Below, one piece after another: positions 34,001 through 43,350 of a stretch of DNA of 45,533 nucleotides (positions are counted from its first letter, which is position 1; each line of letters begins with the position of its first letter). The notes under the pieces are model-generated. The model had not been told where the DNA came from. It ran no database searches and was given only the letters and a program-made list of their open reading frames with translations. Source of the DNA: Candidatus Limosilactobacillus merdigallinarum (GTDB lineage Bacteria > Bacillota > Bacilli > Lactobacillales > Lactobacillaceae); assembly GCA_019114515.1 (NCBI GenBank), contig DXFH01000030.1, positions 1-45,533 on the forward strand. The letters are read 5' to 3'. A program made the translations under genes and the position numbers.

Positions 34001-35419
34001 TTAACCGACCGAGCCAGCCATTTGGAAGTCAATTAACCGGTTCAATTCCACCGCGTATTCCATCGGCAATTGCTTAGTGAAGGGTTCGATAAAGCCCATT
34101 ACGATCATCTTAGTGGCCTCTTCCTCACTAAGTCCCCGACTCATCAGGTAATATAGTTCCTCTTCCGAAACTTTGGAGACCTTCGCTTCATGCTCCATCG
34201 ACACATCACCGATGGCTACTTGGTTCTTAGGAATCGTGTCACTGCTGGATTGGTCATCCATGATAATGGTGTCGCATTCCACGTGCGAGCTGGAACCATG
34301 TGCATTCTCGTTCATCTTGACCTCACCACGGTAATCACAAATCCCCCCCGCACGACACAACGATTTGGAAATGATGGTCGAACTAGTATCTGGTGCTTCA
34401 TGAATCATCCGTGCACCAGTATCTTGATCAATGGGACCATTTGCAAAGGCAATCGACAGCATGGTGCCCTTAGCACCGCGACCACGCAGATAAACACTCG
34501 GGTACTTCATCGTCACTTTAGATCCCAAGTTGCCATCAACCCATTCCATCACGGCATCTTCGTCAGCGACCGCCCGTTTGGTTTCCAGACTGTAGACATT
34601 GGCCGACCAGTTCTGAATGGTGGTGTAACGGCAGAATGCATGCGGTTTAACGAAGACTTCCACGACCGCTGCGTGCAAACTATCTTCTGAATAAACCGGT
34701 GCGGTGCAGCCTTCGACATAGTTAACACTGGCGCCTTCGTCGACGATGATCAGCGTCCGTTCAAACTGGCCCGTATTCTCCGCGTTAATCCGGAAGAAGC
34801 TTTGCAACGGCGCATCCGCATGCACGCCCTTTGGCACATAAATAAAGGTACCACCAGACCACACGGCCGTATTCAGCGCTGCAAAGATGTTGTCCGTTGG
34901 TTTGACTAAGTGCGCGAAGTATTGACGAACTATTTCCGGATACTTCTGTACAGCCGTGTCCGTATCCATAAACACGATTCCTTGCCGCGAAAGATCGCGC
35001 TTTAAATTGGCATACACAACTTCTGATTCATACTGTGCCGTTGCTCCCGCTAAGTATTTGCGTTCCGCCTGTGGTACCCCCATCTTCTGAAAGGTCGTCT
35101 TCATTTCTTCCGGAACGTCATTCCAACTGCGGGCCACATGGTCAGTTGGCCGTTGAAAGTAACGCAATTTACTGAGGTCGAGCTTACTTAAGTCAGGACC
35201 GAATTTAGGCAATGCCATTTTTTTAAACTGATGATAGGCATTCAGACGAATCTTCAACATCCATTCTGGTTCATGTTTGCGCCGTGAAATTTCTTTGACA
35301 GTATCCTCATTCAAGCCGACCCCCGTCGAGAAAATCGGTTTAACGTCATCATGGAAACCATACTGATAATGCTCTTTGGCAAAATTTTGAATTGCCCGTT
35401 TGTCTTCATCTTGACTCAT
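34001..35419 (-). CDS. sufB: Fe-S cluster assembly scaffold SufB
   Basis: A 472-residue protein of the SUF scaffold, where SufB with SufC and SufD builds Fe-S clusters. Family blocks are clear: [22 protein letters not shown] at the N-terminus, [56 protein letters not shown]. Length agrees with Bacillus SufB. The start overlaps the sufD stop by four bases, showing translational coupling. It is the last gene before the terminator, so no sufU follows. Confidence 0.95.
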   Translation of the reverse strand: MSQDEDKRAIQNFAKEHYQYGFHDDVKPIFSTGVGLNEDTVKEISRRKHEPEWMLKIRLNAYHQFKKMALPKFGPDLSKLDLSKLRYFQRPTDHVARSWNDVPEEMKTTFQKMGVPQAERKYLAGATAQYESEVVYANLKRDLSRQGIVFMDTDTAVQKYPEIVRQYFAHLVKPTDNIFAALNTAVWSGGTFIYVPKGVHADAPLQSFFRINAENTGQFERTLIIVDEGASVNYVEGCTAPVYSEDSLHAAVVEVFVKPHAFCRYTTIQNWSANVYSLETKRAVADEDAVMEWVDGNLGSKVTMKYPSVYLRGRGAKGTMLSIAFANGPIDQDTGARMIHEAPDTSSTIISKSLCRAGGICDYRGEVKMNENAHGSSSHVECDTIIMDDQSSSDTIPKNQVAIGDVSMEHEAKVSKVSEEELYYLMSRGLSEEEATKMIVMGFIEPFTKQLPMEYAVELNRLIDFQMAGSVG

Positions 35420-36570
35420 TCTGCCACCTCCAGACGATCCAGTAATTCTTGTTGTGTCCGTTCACGCAGGTCTTTATCTGGGAATTTGTTGATGACTGGC
35501 AATAAGAAACCCTTCGTCAGCAAAATCTGTGCCTGTTGCAAAGTCAGGCCCCGCGATTGCAGGTAGTAAAGCTGGTCAGCATCCACCTTACCGATCGAAG
35601 CCGCGTGCCCCGCATCAACATCATTATCTTCAATCAAGAGAACCGGGTCAGTCTCTCCCCGGCTTGCTTGGTTCAACGTCAATAAGCGACTTTCCTGGTT
35701 CGACTTTGATTCATGACTGCCATGATAGATCTTACCCACCGCGTGGAAATTCAAAACACCACTGTCCAGTGCCACCCCATTTTGCTGGATTTCACCATCC
35801 GTGTGCAGACCATGATTATCAATCCGGGTATGAACTTCTTGGTGCTGATGGCCATTCGTAATCGCTACCGTTTTCACATTAGCGTTACTGCCATCACCAT
35901 CTAGGCTCGTGAAAGTATCGGTAAACAGATCGTTGTGATCAAAAAAGGCCGTGTAGATATTTAATTGACTATCGGCTGCTTGATAGGCCCTGGTAGCCTG
36001 CCAGTTATTGTCCGCCGTAAAATGGTTGCTCTGGTAGTAGTTCAAAACGGCCCCATCGCCCAGCAATAATTCAGTACCAAAGAAGGTCGGACACTTACTT
36101 TCGCCCGTTTGTTGTTCCACAATCGTCACTTGGGCATTAGCGCCAACGATGATCAAATTGTGGTAGTTGGTCATGGGACAATCCACATGCAGTTCAATCG
36201 GCTTTTCAATGATTTTGCCATCCGGCACGTAAATAAAGCGACCCCCGTTAAGCAGCGCCATGTGCAGAGCATTGAGCTGACTATCTTGCCAGAAAATCGC
36301 CTTTTCCATCAGGTTTTCTTGCAGCAATTCTGAATATTTATGGGCTGCATCAAAGAGCGGCAGATCAACATAGTCAGCCGTTGAGCAATCACCTTGACCA
36401 TCGTCAACAACGCTCAAGTCTGGTGTTTGCCACTCGTCTACAATCCGCTTTGCAAAATGGTTACTAGACAATGACGTAGCTAATTGTCCGGCCAGCTGAC
36501 GCTTCTGTTGTAGCCATCCCGGTTGATCCTGCACGGCCGATTTTATTTGTGAGAGCAAATCCTGCTTCAT
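35416..36570 (-). CDS. sufD: Fe-S cluster assembly protein SufD
   Basis: A 384-residue SufB paralogue with the same beta-helix core: [40 protein letters not shown]-type loop and [26 protein letters not shown]. It pairs with SufB and SufC. It is somewhat shorter than Bacillus SufD (about 437). The ATG overlaps the sufC stop by four bases and the stop overlaps sufB. In most Firmicutes sufS and sufU lie between sufD and sufB; here sufD runs straight into sufB. Confidence 0.93.
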   Translation of the reverse strand: MKQDLLSQIKSAVQDQPGWLQQKRQLAGQLATSLSSNHFAKRIVDEWQTPDLSVVDDGQGDCSTADYVDLPLFDAAHKYSELLQENLMEKAIFWQDSQLNALHMALLNGGRFIYVPDGKIIEKPIELHVDCPMTNYHNLIIVGANAQVTIVEQQTGESKCPTFFGTELLLGDGAVLNYYQSNHFTADNNWQATRAYQAADSQLNIYTAFFDHNDLFTDTFTSLDGDGSNANVKTVAITNGHQHQEVHTRIDNHGLHTDGEIQQNGVALDSGVLNFHAVGKIYHGSHESKSNQESRLLTLNQASRGETDPVLLIEDNDVDAGHAASIGKVDADQLYYLQSRGLTLQQAQILLTKGFLLPVINKFPDKDLRERTQQELLDRLEVAE

Positions 36571-37334
36571 GATTCTTCCTCACCTTTCGCCTGTTGCTCG
36601 TATTTTGCGTAACCATTCTTTTCCAGTTCATTAGCCAATTCGGGACCACCATTATCTACAATCCGGCCGTCGACCATGATATGAATCTTGTCCGGGACCA
36701 CGTATTTCAGCAGCCGTTCATAGTGGGTAATTAAGAGCGCACTAAATTCCGCACTCCGTAAGCTGTTGATTCCCTTAGCAACAATCCGCATGGCGTCAAT
36801 ATCCAATCCCGAATCAATTTCATCCAGAATTGCAAGCTTGGGCCGCAGCATCAGCATCTGAAGCACTTCGTTACGTTTCTTTTCACCACCAGAAAAGCCG
36901 ACATTCAGGTAACGGTCAGTAATATCATCGGGCATTTCCAACAGGTCGGTGGCTTCATTCAAGCGCTGCATAAATTGCAAAACGGGCATCATTTCACCCT
37001 TGGGCATCGTCGCATTTACGGCTGCCCGCAAGAAATCCGCATTTTTCACACCTGGAATTTCCGACGGGTATTGCATCCCCAGAAAAAGCCCCATTTGGGC
37101 ACGCTCATTAACTGGTTTATCTAAGACCGATTCACCATTAAAGGTAACCGTTCCCTGAGTTGCTTCATAAGCTGGGTAACCCATGATGGTCGAAACTAAG
37201 GTCGACTTACCATTCCCATTGGGGCCCATAATGGCATGTACCTGCCCTGTCGGGATCGTTAGGTTAACCCCCTTCAAGATTTCTTCACCAGTTTTTTTGA
37301 CGACAACGTGCAAATCTTTTACTTCTAAAGTCAT
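36567..37334 (-). CDS. sufC: SUF ATPase SufC
   Basis: A 255-residue soluble ABC ATPase that drives the SufBCD scaffold. Walker A is GPNGNGKST, the signature LNVGFSGGEKKRNEVLQ, Walker B LAILDEIDSGLD and the H-loop LLITHYERLL, all in SufC style. The ATG at 37334 has AGGTGG five bases upstream; a GTG three codons earlier overlaps that site. It is first in sufC-sufD-sufB and begins 16 bases after nrdG, so the suf genes may be read together with nrdDG. Confidence 0.96.
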   Translation of the reverse strand: MTLEVKDLHVVVKKTGEEILKGVNLTIPTGQVHAIMGPNGNGKSTLVSTIMGYPAYEATQGTVTFNGESVLDKPVNERAQMGLFLGMQYPSEIPGVKNADFLRAAVNATMPKGEMMPVLQFMQRLNEATDLLEMPDDITDRYLNVGFSGGEKKRNEVLQMLMLRPKLAILDEIDSGLDIDAMRIVAKGINSLRSAEFSALLITHYERLLKYVVPDKIHIMVDGRIVDNGGPELANELEKNGYAKYEQQAKGEEES

Positions 37335-37350
37335 ACTTACCACCTATTGA

Positions 37351-37938
37351 TTAATGAACCAACTTGTCCCAGATAACTACTTTGTTAGCTTTCAAGGATT
37401 TCTGGACATCGATAATTCTTTGGTTGCTTGAGCCCCGGAATTGCAGAGTTAAGTCCTTCTTGTCTTCCAAGAAGCGGCCGTCAACTAAGATGTCAATTAG
37501 GCTCAGCATCTCCAACTTGTCATATGATTCTTTCTGCAATTCTTCCCAAGTATAGCCCGACCAAGACCAGATATCTTTATCGTGGCCAAATTCCTTACGC
37601 ACCCGCTTAATGATCTTCAAACAAACTTGGGTGTTCAAGAAGGGTTCCCCACCAAGCAGAGTGAGTCCTTGAACATAGTCATGACTCATATCTTTAATGA
37701 TTTGGTCTTCCAATGCCTTGGTATAAGGCTGACCATAGTGGAAGTTTTGTGCCGCCTTGTTGTAGCAACCAGGGCAGTCGAAGAGGCAGCCGCTGACATA
37801 TAAACTGCAACGAACTCCTTCCCCGTCCACGAAGTTAAACGGCTTGTAATCCGCTACATATTGCAAAGAGTGATCTTGTGCTAACCATTCCTTGGGTTGG
37901 GGATTTTTTGGTAAACGGTGACGATGTCTTTCAACCAT
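37351..37938 (-). CDS. nrdG: Anaerobic ribonucleotide reductase activase NrdG
   Basis: A 195-residue radical-SAM enzyme that makes the glycyl radical on NrdD. The cluster motif C-x3-C-x2-C is at C51, C55 and C58 (GCLFDCPGC), and LLGGEPFLN follows. An in-frame ATG 24 codons upstream would run through a hairpin; GGAGG nine bases before the ATG at 37938 decides the start. It lies directly downstream of nrdD. It needs a 4Fe-4S cluster, which the neighbouring SufBCD could provide. Confidence 0.95.
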   Translation of the reverse strand: MVERHRHRLPKNPQPKEWLAQDHSLQYVADYKPFNFVDGEGVRCSLYVSGCLFDCPGCYNKAAQNFHYGQPYTKALEDQIIKDMSHDYVQGLTLLGGEPFLNTQVCLKIIKRVRKEFGHDKDIWSWSGYTWEELQKESYDKLEMLSLIDILVDGRFLEDKKDLTLQFRGSSNQRIIDVQKSLKANKVVIWDKLVH

Positions 37939-37961
37939 AATAAAAAGCCTCCATGACAAAA

Positions 37962-37998
37962 TTGGGATGCGGAAAAACTGTGTTTCACCACATCCCAA
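37962..37998 (-). other. Intercistronic hairpin between nrdD and nrdG
   Basis: TTGGGATGCGG (37962-37972) and CCACATCCCAA (37988-37998) pair over 11 bases with one G-T, loop 15. It lacks a T-run, so an mRNA-stability or processing element that sets the NrdD:NrdG ratio is more likely than a terminator. Confidence 0.6.
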
Positions 37999-38018
37999 AT
38001 TGTATTGCATTTCTTAAA

Positions 38019-40253
38019 TTAAATTTGCGTGCCAGTAATATTAGCGTGCGTTTCCCGCGAATCAGATTGCCGGTTAGTTTCAAATGCGGCCGCCGACTTG
38101 ATCATCGATGGTGACATGTGCTTTACCCGGTGAATGATTTCCTCGTGCCGACCATGAACCATTGGCCGTTGCATTGGGTTGCCTAAGTAGCCACAGGTCC
38201 GCTTAACCACGTCACAAGTTGCCGGGTCGTGGTTGCCACACTGAGGGCACTTGAAGCCACGAGCCGTTGCTTCAAATTCACCCTTAAAGCCACACTTGAA
38301 GCATTGGTCAATTGATGTGTTGGTGCCTAAGTAACCAACGTGATCATATGCCCAGTCCCAAACTGCTTCCAGTGCCTTAGGGTTCTGCCGCAGGTTTGGA
38401 TATTCACAGTAGTGGATGAAGCCACCAGCGGCGTACTGAGGAAAGTCCTCTTCAAACTCCAGCTTTTCAAACGGGGTTGGGTGCTTGCGCACATCATAGT
38501 GGAAACTGTTCGTGTAGTATTCCTTATCCGTAACGTCTTCAATCCGGCCAAACTTCTTAATATCGTCTTGGCAGAAGGTATCGGTTAAGGATTCAGCAGG
38601 CGTGGAATAAACGCTATAGTGGTAGCCTTCTTCTTTCTCCCACTTAGCACACAAATCATGCATTTCACGGACAATGGAAACCGCAAAGTCATGAGCTTCC
38701 TTATTGTGTTCCCATTTCGGGCCATAGAAGGTGGTGCCCACTTCATACAAACCAATGTAGCCTAAAGAAATCGTGGCCCGACTGTTCTTAAATACTTCAT
38801 CAACGGAATCCGTCTTCTTCAGCCGCTTGCCAAATGCCCCATACATGTATAGCAATGGTGCATTTTCGGGCTTAGCCTGCTTAACCCGGGAAATCCGGTA
38901 CTTCAAAGCGATATGGCAGATCCGCATCTTTTCCTTGAAGATTTCCCAGAATAATTGCTTGTCGCCATGTGCCTCCAGCGCAATCCGTGGCAGGTTAACG
39001 GTCACAACCCCGAGGTTCATCCGGCCAGAGTTGACTTCCTTGCCCGTTTCAGGATCTTTCCATCCTTGCAAGAAGGAACGGCAACCCATTGGTGTTTTGA
39101 AGCTACCAGTGATTTCCTTGATCTTGTCATACATCAAAAGATCAGGGTACATCCGCTTGGTGGAACATTCCAATGCTAATTGCTTAATATCATAGTTTGG
39201 ATCACCAGGGTTCAAGTTCAAGCCCCGCTTCAGCGTAAAGATCAGCTTTGGGAAGATCGCAGTCCGGTGTTCCTTGCCTAAGCCCTTGATCCGAATCCGC
39301 AGAATCGACCTTTGAATTTCCCGTGCAATCCAGGAAGTACCTAAACCAAAGTTAATAGTCGTAAATGGCGTTTGGCCCTGAGAAGAATACAGGGTGTTGA
39401 TTTCGTATTCCAAGGCTTGCATGGCATCATAGATATCCTTCTTCGTCTTGGTCTTGGCATATTCTTCCCACTTGTCTTCTGGGACCCAACGCTTAGCATC
39501 ATGCATGTGCTTTTCGTAATTGATTTTAGCGTAAGGCTCCAGCAACTGGTCAATCCGGTTAGCGGAACAGCCACCATACTGTAATGAGGCCACGTTAGCA
39601 ATGATCTGTGACATCTGGGCAGTGGCCGTTTGAATAGACCGTGGTGATGAGACCCAAGCGTTACCAATCTTGAAGCCATTCTTAAACATTTCATCAAAGT
39701 CAATCAAACAGCAGTTGGTTTCCGTGCTAACTGGTGAGTAGTCCAGGTCATGCCAGTGAATATCACCCCGTTGGTGAGCCTTAGCGACGATTCCTGGCAA
39801 CATCCGTAAGCCCAGTGCCCGACTGACCATGCCAGCTTCCAAGTCCCGCTGAGTGTTAAAAACCCGGCTATCCTTGTTGGCATTTTCGTGGACAACTCGT
39901 GAGTTGTGGTCCTGCAATTGATCCAGTTTGTACATTGGGTTCGTGGCCTTAGCAAATTCAGCCTCGTCCTGTTTCCGATAATTAATGAAAGCTTCTGCCA
40001 TGTCCTCATGACCGGCTTGACGAAAGCCTTCAATCATGGCTTGGCCAATTTTCTTAGTGCTAACCTCATTCATGTTAGCTAAAGAATCCAAGAGGTGCTG
40101 GTAAACTACTTGTTGAGTTTTAAGATCGGCATGCAGTGCACGCATGATTAAATCTAATTTATATGTGTAAAACGGCGTCTTGGTACCGTCACGCTTGATT
40201 ACTTTTACCGTCTGCAGTGACTGCAGAGGTTTCGTTTCAGTATTCGTTATCAT
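38019..40253 (-). CDS. nrdD: Anaerobic ribonucleoside-triphosphate reductase NrdD
   Basis: A 744-residue class III reductase that reduces NTPs to dNTPs without oxygen. An N-terminal ATP-cone (VKVIKRDGTKTPFYTYKL) is followed by the ten-stranded barrel and the C-terminal glycyl-radical loop RTCGYLGNP with the radical Gly at 688. The zinc site C651, C654, C669 and C672 is complete. AAGGAG precedes the ATG. Two NrdR-type boxes lie in its promoter region. Confidence 0.96.
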   Translation of the reverse strand: MITNTETKPLQSLQTVKVIKRDGTKTPFYTYKLDLIMRALHADLKTQQVVYQHLLDSLANMNEVSTKKIGQAMIEGFRQAGHEDMAEAFINYRKQDEAEFAKATNPMYKLDQLQDHNSRVVHENANKDSRVFNTQRDLEAGMVSRALGLRMLPGIVAKAHQRGDIHWHDLDYSPVSTETNCCLIDFDEMFKNGFKIGNAWVSSPRSIQTATAQMSQIIANVASLQYGGCSANRIDQLLEPYAKINYEKHMHDAKRWVPEDKWEEYAKTKTKKDIYDAMQALEYEINTLYSSQGQTPFTTINFGLGTSWIAREIQRSILRIRIKGLGKEHRTAIFPKLIFTLKRGLNLNPGDPNYDIKQLALECSTKRMYPDLLMYDKIKEITGSFKTPMGCRSFLQGWKDPETGKEVNSGRMNLGVVTVNLPRIALEAHGDKQLFWEIFKEKMRICHIALKYRISRVKQAKPENAPLLYMYGAFGKRLKKTDSVDEVFKNSRATISLGYIGLYEVGTTFYGPKWEHNKEAHDFAVSIVREMHDLCAKWEKEEGYHYSVYSTPAESLTDTFCQDDIKKFGRIEDVTDKEYYTNSFHYDVRKHPTPFEKLEFEEDFPQYAAGGFIHYCEYPNLRQNPKALEAVWDWAYDHVGYLGTNTSIDQCFKCGFKGEFEATARGFKCPQCGNHDPATCDVVKRTCGYLGNPMQRPMVHGRHEEIIHRVKHMSPSMIKSAAAFETNRQSDSRETHANITGTQI

Positions 40254-40304
40254 AACTGCTCACTCCTTAATGACAGATTCTATCTTACTAGTTCTAAGCG
40301 CCCA

Positions 40305-40353
40305 ACACAACATCTTGTAAGTTTAGAAGAGATAAATACCATATATAGTGTGT
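40305..40353 (-). promoter_or_regulatory. Tandem NrdR-type boxes upstream of nrdD
   Basis: Box 1 ACACAACATCTTGTAA (40305-40320) and box 2 ACCATATATAGTGTGT (40338-40353) both resemble the NrdR palindrome, ACACwATATAtwGTGT. Their starts are 33 bp apart, about three helical turns, the spacing typical of NrdR pairs. On the minus strand TTGACA (40352-40357) overlaps the outer box as a likely -35. Confidence 0.75.
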
Positions 40354-40379
40354 CAAGCTTTTTTTAGCAATCTTGACGA

Positions 40380-40580
40380 CTAATCCGCTTCAAAGATCGT
40401 TTGTTCAATTGAAGTTAAATCGTTTTGACAAGCGTCCCGACACCCATAATCTATTCTCACTAGTAGGCCATAAAAATATTCAAAAAGAAAAATTTCTTAT
40501 CGCTTGATATGCTAAATAAAAAGGCAAATTTTTTATTTTTAATATGACATTCTGGTCATTTTGAATCATTATAAAGCAAT
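40380..40580. other. AT-rich gap upstream of the nrdD promoter
   Basis: I see no ORF with a start signal and no clear structured element here; it separates the nrdD control region from the terminator of the ABC transporter genes. Confidence 0.4.
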
Positions 40581-40582
40581 AG

Positions 40583-40618
40583 AAAAACCGCTCTAGATGT
40601 TGATCTAAAGCGGTTTTT
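40583..40618 (-). terminator. Terminator of the amino acid ABC genes
   Basis: AAAAACCGCT/AGCGGTTTTT with inner TAGAT/ATCTA around GTTG: a strong stem with T5, past the permease stop. Confidence 0.88.
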
Positions 40619-40641
40619 AAAGGTAAAGGCGGAATTTTCAA

Positions 40642-41334
40642 TTAGTGACTAACCGTGTATTTCTTGCTCATCCGGTTTTCTAAGGCGTTGAGCAAGAGGG
40701 CCAGCAACTGAGTAATCATAAAGTAGATAATTGCCGCAACAATTAGCGGTGGAATAAAGTTGTAAAGGGTTCCACCAACACCTAGTGCTTCGGAAGTTAC
40801 TTCTTGGACACCGATATAGAAGAGGACGGAAGATTCCTTAATTAAGGTAATGAATTCGTTGCCCATGGCTGGCAAAGTGTTCCGCAAAGCTTGGGGGAGG
40901 ACAATTTCAAACAAAGTATCGTGCCTACTTAAGCCTAGAGAAAGCCCCGCTTCCGTTTGACCTTCAGGAATGGAGATGACACCAGACCGGAAGATTTCTG
41001 AAGTATATGCCCCAGAGTTAAGCCCAAGGGCTAATGCACCAGGGATAATCCGGTCAAGCCCGGATCCCAGCAATTGAGTCTGGGGAATCGGCAATGTCTT
41101 GGATAAAATGTAGTAAATCAGCAGCACTTGAATCATGGATGGCGTGCCCCGGACGATGGAAACATAGATCCGTGCAATCCACTGGATCACCTTGACATTC
41201 GACATCCGCATAATTACTAATAACAGCCCGATCAAGAAGCCCATGATGACACCGATCACTGAGATTACCAGTGTTAATGAGGCCCCTTGCATAAATAGTG
41301 GCCAATATTTACCCAGGAAAGAAAAATCAAACAT
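40642..41334 (-). CDS. Polar amino acid ABC transporter permease
   Basis: A 230-residue inner-membrane permease of the HisMQ/GlnP family with about five helices and the EAA loop (EAGLSLGLSRHDTLFEIVLPQALRNTLPA). SIVRGTPSMIQVLLIYY is the family signature near helix 2. The ATG at 41334 follows AAAGGTGAC; a GTG three codons upstream overlaps it. It is downstream of the binding-protein gene. No ATPase gene of this system is in the window, although these systems usually include one. Confidence 0.93.
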   Translation of the reverse strand: MFDFSFLGKYWPLFMQGASLTLVISVIGVIMGFLIGLLLVIMRMSNVKVIQWIARIYVSIVRGTPSMIQVLLIYYILSKTLPIPQTQLLGSGLDRIIPGALALGLNSGAYTSEIFRSGVISIPEGQTEAGLSLGLSRHDTLFEIVLPQALRNTLPAMGNEFITLIKESSVLFYIGVQEVTSEALGVGGTLYNFIPPLIVAAIIYFMITQLLALLLNALENRMSKKYTVSH

Positions 41335-41368
41335 ACCTGTCACCTTTACCTTTCTTTAGCTTAGATAA

Positions 41369-42193
41369 TTACTTACCATTGTTTTCTTGCATCTGCTGAG
41401 CCTTGTTGAACATCTTGTCCAGTTCACCGGTCTTTTGCAGATGAGTGATTTCCTTGTTAACCTGCTTCTTCAGCTTTGGTTCGTTCTTTGGCAATGCAAT
41501 ACTGATTTCCTTCAGTGATTGTGGAACCGGAATCTTAACCTTTGCTTCTGCATAATCATTCGGGTACTTCTTGACGTATTCGTCAGCAACCTTGGTAGCC
41601 AAAACAACCCCGTCCAGCTTGCCAGACTTCAGATCAGTAGTTAATGCCGTTACCAAACCTTCAGTCACAATGTGGGCCTTGGTATCTTGCTTACCAATCG
41701 TTTCTTGCGTAGAACCTTGTTGAGCACCAAACTGTGCACCCTTAGTATCCTTAATGGTGTTGAATTTGTTAGCATCAGCTTTCTTAACTAACAGCGTTTC
41801 GCTTTCTTGGTAGTAAGGCTTAGAGAAGTCCACTGCCTTCTTCCGCTGCTTCGTTTCGGTCATGCCGGCCATCACAATGTCGACCTTCTTGTTTTGCAGT
41901 TCACCGATTAAGGAAGAGAACTCCATGTTTTCGACCTTGAGCTTAACGCCCATGCTTTGCGCAATCTTGTTGGCAACCATGATGTCGTAACCAACGTACT
42001 TCTTATGACCATTTTGCATTACCGGGAATTCAAATGGTGCAAAGTCCGCTGAAGTCCCCATCTTCAAAACTTTTTCTGATTTGATCTTGTCATAAGTAGT
42101 GTTTTCTTTTTTGCCACAACCAGCTAAGGTGCTAACCGCACATAATGCTACTGCACAAATGGTCAGCAGCTTTTTATTCATCTTCCACTTCAT
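41369..42193 (-). CDS. Amino acid ABC transporter substrate-binding lipoprotein
   Basis: A 274-residue lipoprotein. The signal peptide ends in lipobox LAGC with C26; the SBP family 3 domain follows (KVLKMGTSADFAPFEFP, YVGYDIMVANKIAQSMGVKLKVE, VDIVMAGMTETKQRKKAVDFSKPYY). The pattern suits polar amino acids such as glutamine, histidine or cystine; the ligand is not decided. GGAGG lies nine bases before the ATG at 42193; a longer frame upstream lacks a site. It is the first gene of the unit with the permease. Confidence 0.92.
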   Translation of the reverse strand: MKWKMNKKLLTICAVALCAVSTLAGCGKKENTTYDKIKSEKVLKMGTSADFAPFEFPVMQNGHKKYVGYDIMVANKIAQSMGVKLKVENMEFSSLIGELQNKKVDIVMAGMTETKQRKKAVDFSKPYYQESETLLVKKADANKFNTIKDTKGAQFGAQQGSTQETIGKQDTKAHIVTEGLVTALTTDLKSGKLDGVVLATKVADEYVKKYPNDYAEAKVKIPVPQSLKEISIALPKNEPKLKKQVNKEITHLQKTGELDKMFNKAQQMQENNGK

Positions 42194-42349
42194 ATTTCTC
42201 TTCCTCCGTCCCGTGCTTTTGAATAACAATTGAATATTTCTTGAATACAGTTAATATAATACATTGATTATACAGCTAATGCAAGTAAAAATTCTGAATT
42301 TAGTGAAATTTATGCATTTTAGCTGGATGAAGTACTATATTTATACACA

Positions 42350-42391
42350 AAAACAGGATTACTAAGCATTTGCTACTTAATAATCCTGTTT
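42350..42391 (-). terminator. Terminator after the broken membrane-protein gene
   Basis: AAACAGGATTA/TAATCCTGTTT with inner TAAG/CTTA-like pairing, just past 42409. It is symmetrical, so it may work both ways. Confidence 0.7.
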
Positions 42392-42408
42392 CTACTATAT
42401 AGTTGTGT

Positions 42409-43144
42409 TTAGTTACCAACGTCTAGGGCTTGGTGATGCAAGCGGGGAAAGACGAGGCGGTCAGACCAGCCAGTGATTGCCCCCTGCAGCAATAACGCAA
42501 AAATAGTCGCTAAACCAAAGTTATGGATACCGTCCTGCATAAACGCTGCAATGACTGCCATAATCGGCGGCGGAATGTATGATAGCCACATTGCGACCGT
42601 CGCATTACCATGGCAGTAACGAAAGCGAATGATTTGGAATAAATCATCAGCTGGATGAAGCACCAAGTTCACCCGCTGATAGATCGAAATGGCCACCCCA
42701 ATCAAAGTGACAACCGAGAAATTAATCAGCGTGTAGAGAATTAACCCGGTAATGAATAAACATCCGGCATGATCCGGTTAAAGATATCTGAGAACCATTG
42801 AATAAAGATGGAAAACGGCAGCATAAATACGAAGTTGCCCATAATCCGGTGCCAATCCCACTTATGCATCAAGATAGCATTCAAAACGGAGGTCAGCATT
42901 CCGAGAATCATAAATGCCCAGACCAGGGTCATCGAATTATTACCTAAAACCGCATTACCTCAATTGTTTTCCGCCGCGGTTCAGTATGCTGACCCCAAAA
43001 ATGGGGATGAATATGGGAACTAGTAACTAGAGTTAAAACGTTACCCATTGAATTAATCACAATTGATATCACGAAGTAGGTCCAGCTGGCTGACAACGAA
43101 ATGTCACGAGCTTGAACTCTCCCTCTTTGTGACGCTTGTTGCAT
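42409..43144 (-). pseudogene. Frameshifted membrane-protein gene
   Basis: Three consecutive open pieces on the minus strand lie in three different frames: 43144-42944 (MQQASQRGRVQ...), about 42960-42741 (MTLVWAFMILGML...WHRIMGNFVFML) and about 42775-42409 (AGCLFITGLILY...LDVGN). Together they give about 240 residues with four or more transmembrane segments. The joints can be placed near 42960 and near 42770, each by one base. The WHRIM/PF pattern recalls DUF2798-like proteins, weakly. TTGAGG precedes the first ATG and a good promoter lies upstream, so the damage looks recent, or reflects sequencing errors. Confidence 0.7.
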
Positions 43145-43180
43145 AATTTTTGCCTCAACTTATCTTGTTTGCAAAAGATT

Positions 43181-43209
43181 ACATTAGTTGTGTTGACAGC
43201 CAATGTCAA
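43181..43209 (-). promoter_or_regulatory. Promoter with inverted repeat upstream of the broken gene
   Basis: TTGACA-N17-TAATGT on the minus strand. The -35 box is half of the dyad TTGACA-TTGGC-TGTCAA (43193-43209), which could be an operator. Confidence 0.5.
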
Positions 43210-43350
43210 TCGCTTATCAATTAAAGATTTATCAATGTGATTAAATTGCGAAGTTCAAGTTATAACGTGTTTTGAGAAATTGTGAAGCGCTAATTTGAAA
43301 CCGCAATTTACACTTAATTTATCTACCGTGTTTTTTGCTCTTCCATAACA

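Noticed and set aside
34190-34690. 166-codon open frame on the plus strand
   Set aside because: Antisense shadow of sufB, whose frame carries clear family motifs.
38773-39195. 140-codon open frame on the plus strand
   Set aside because: Antisense shadow of nrdD; no start signal.
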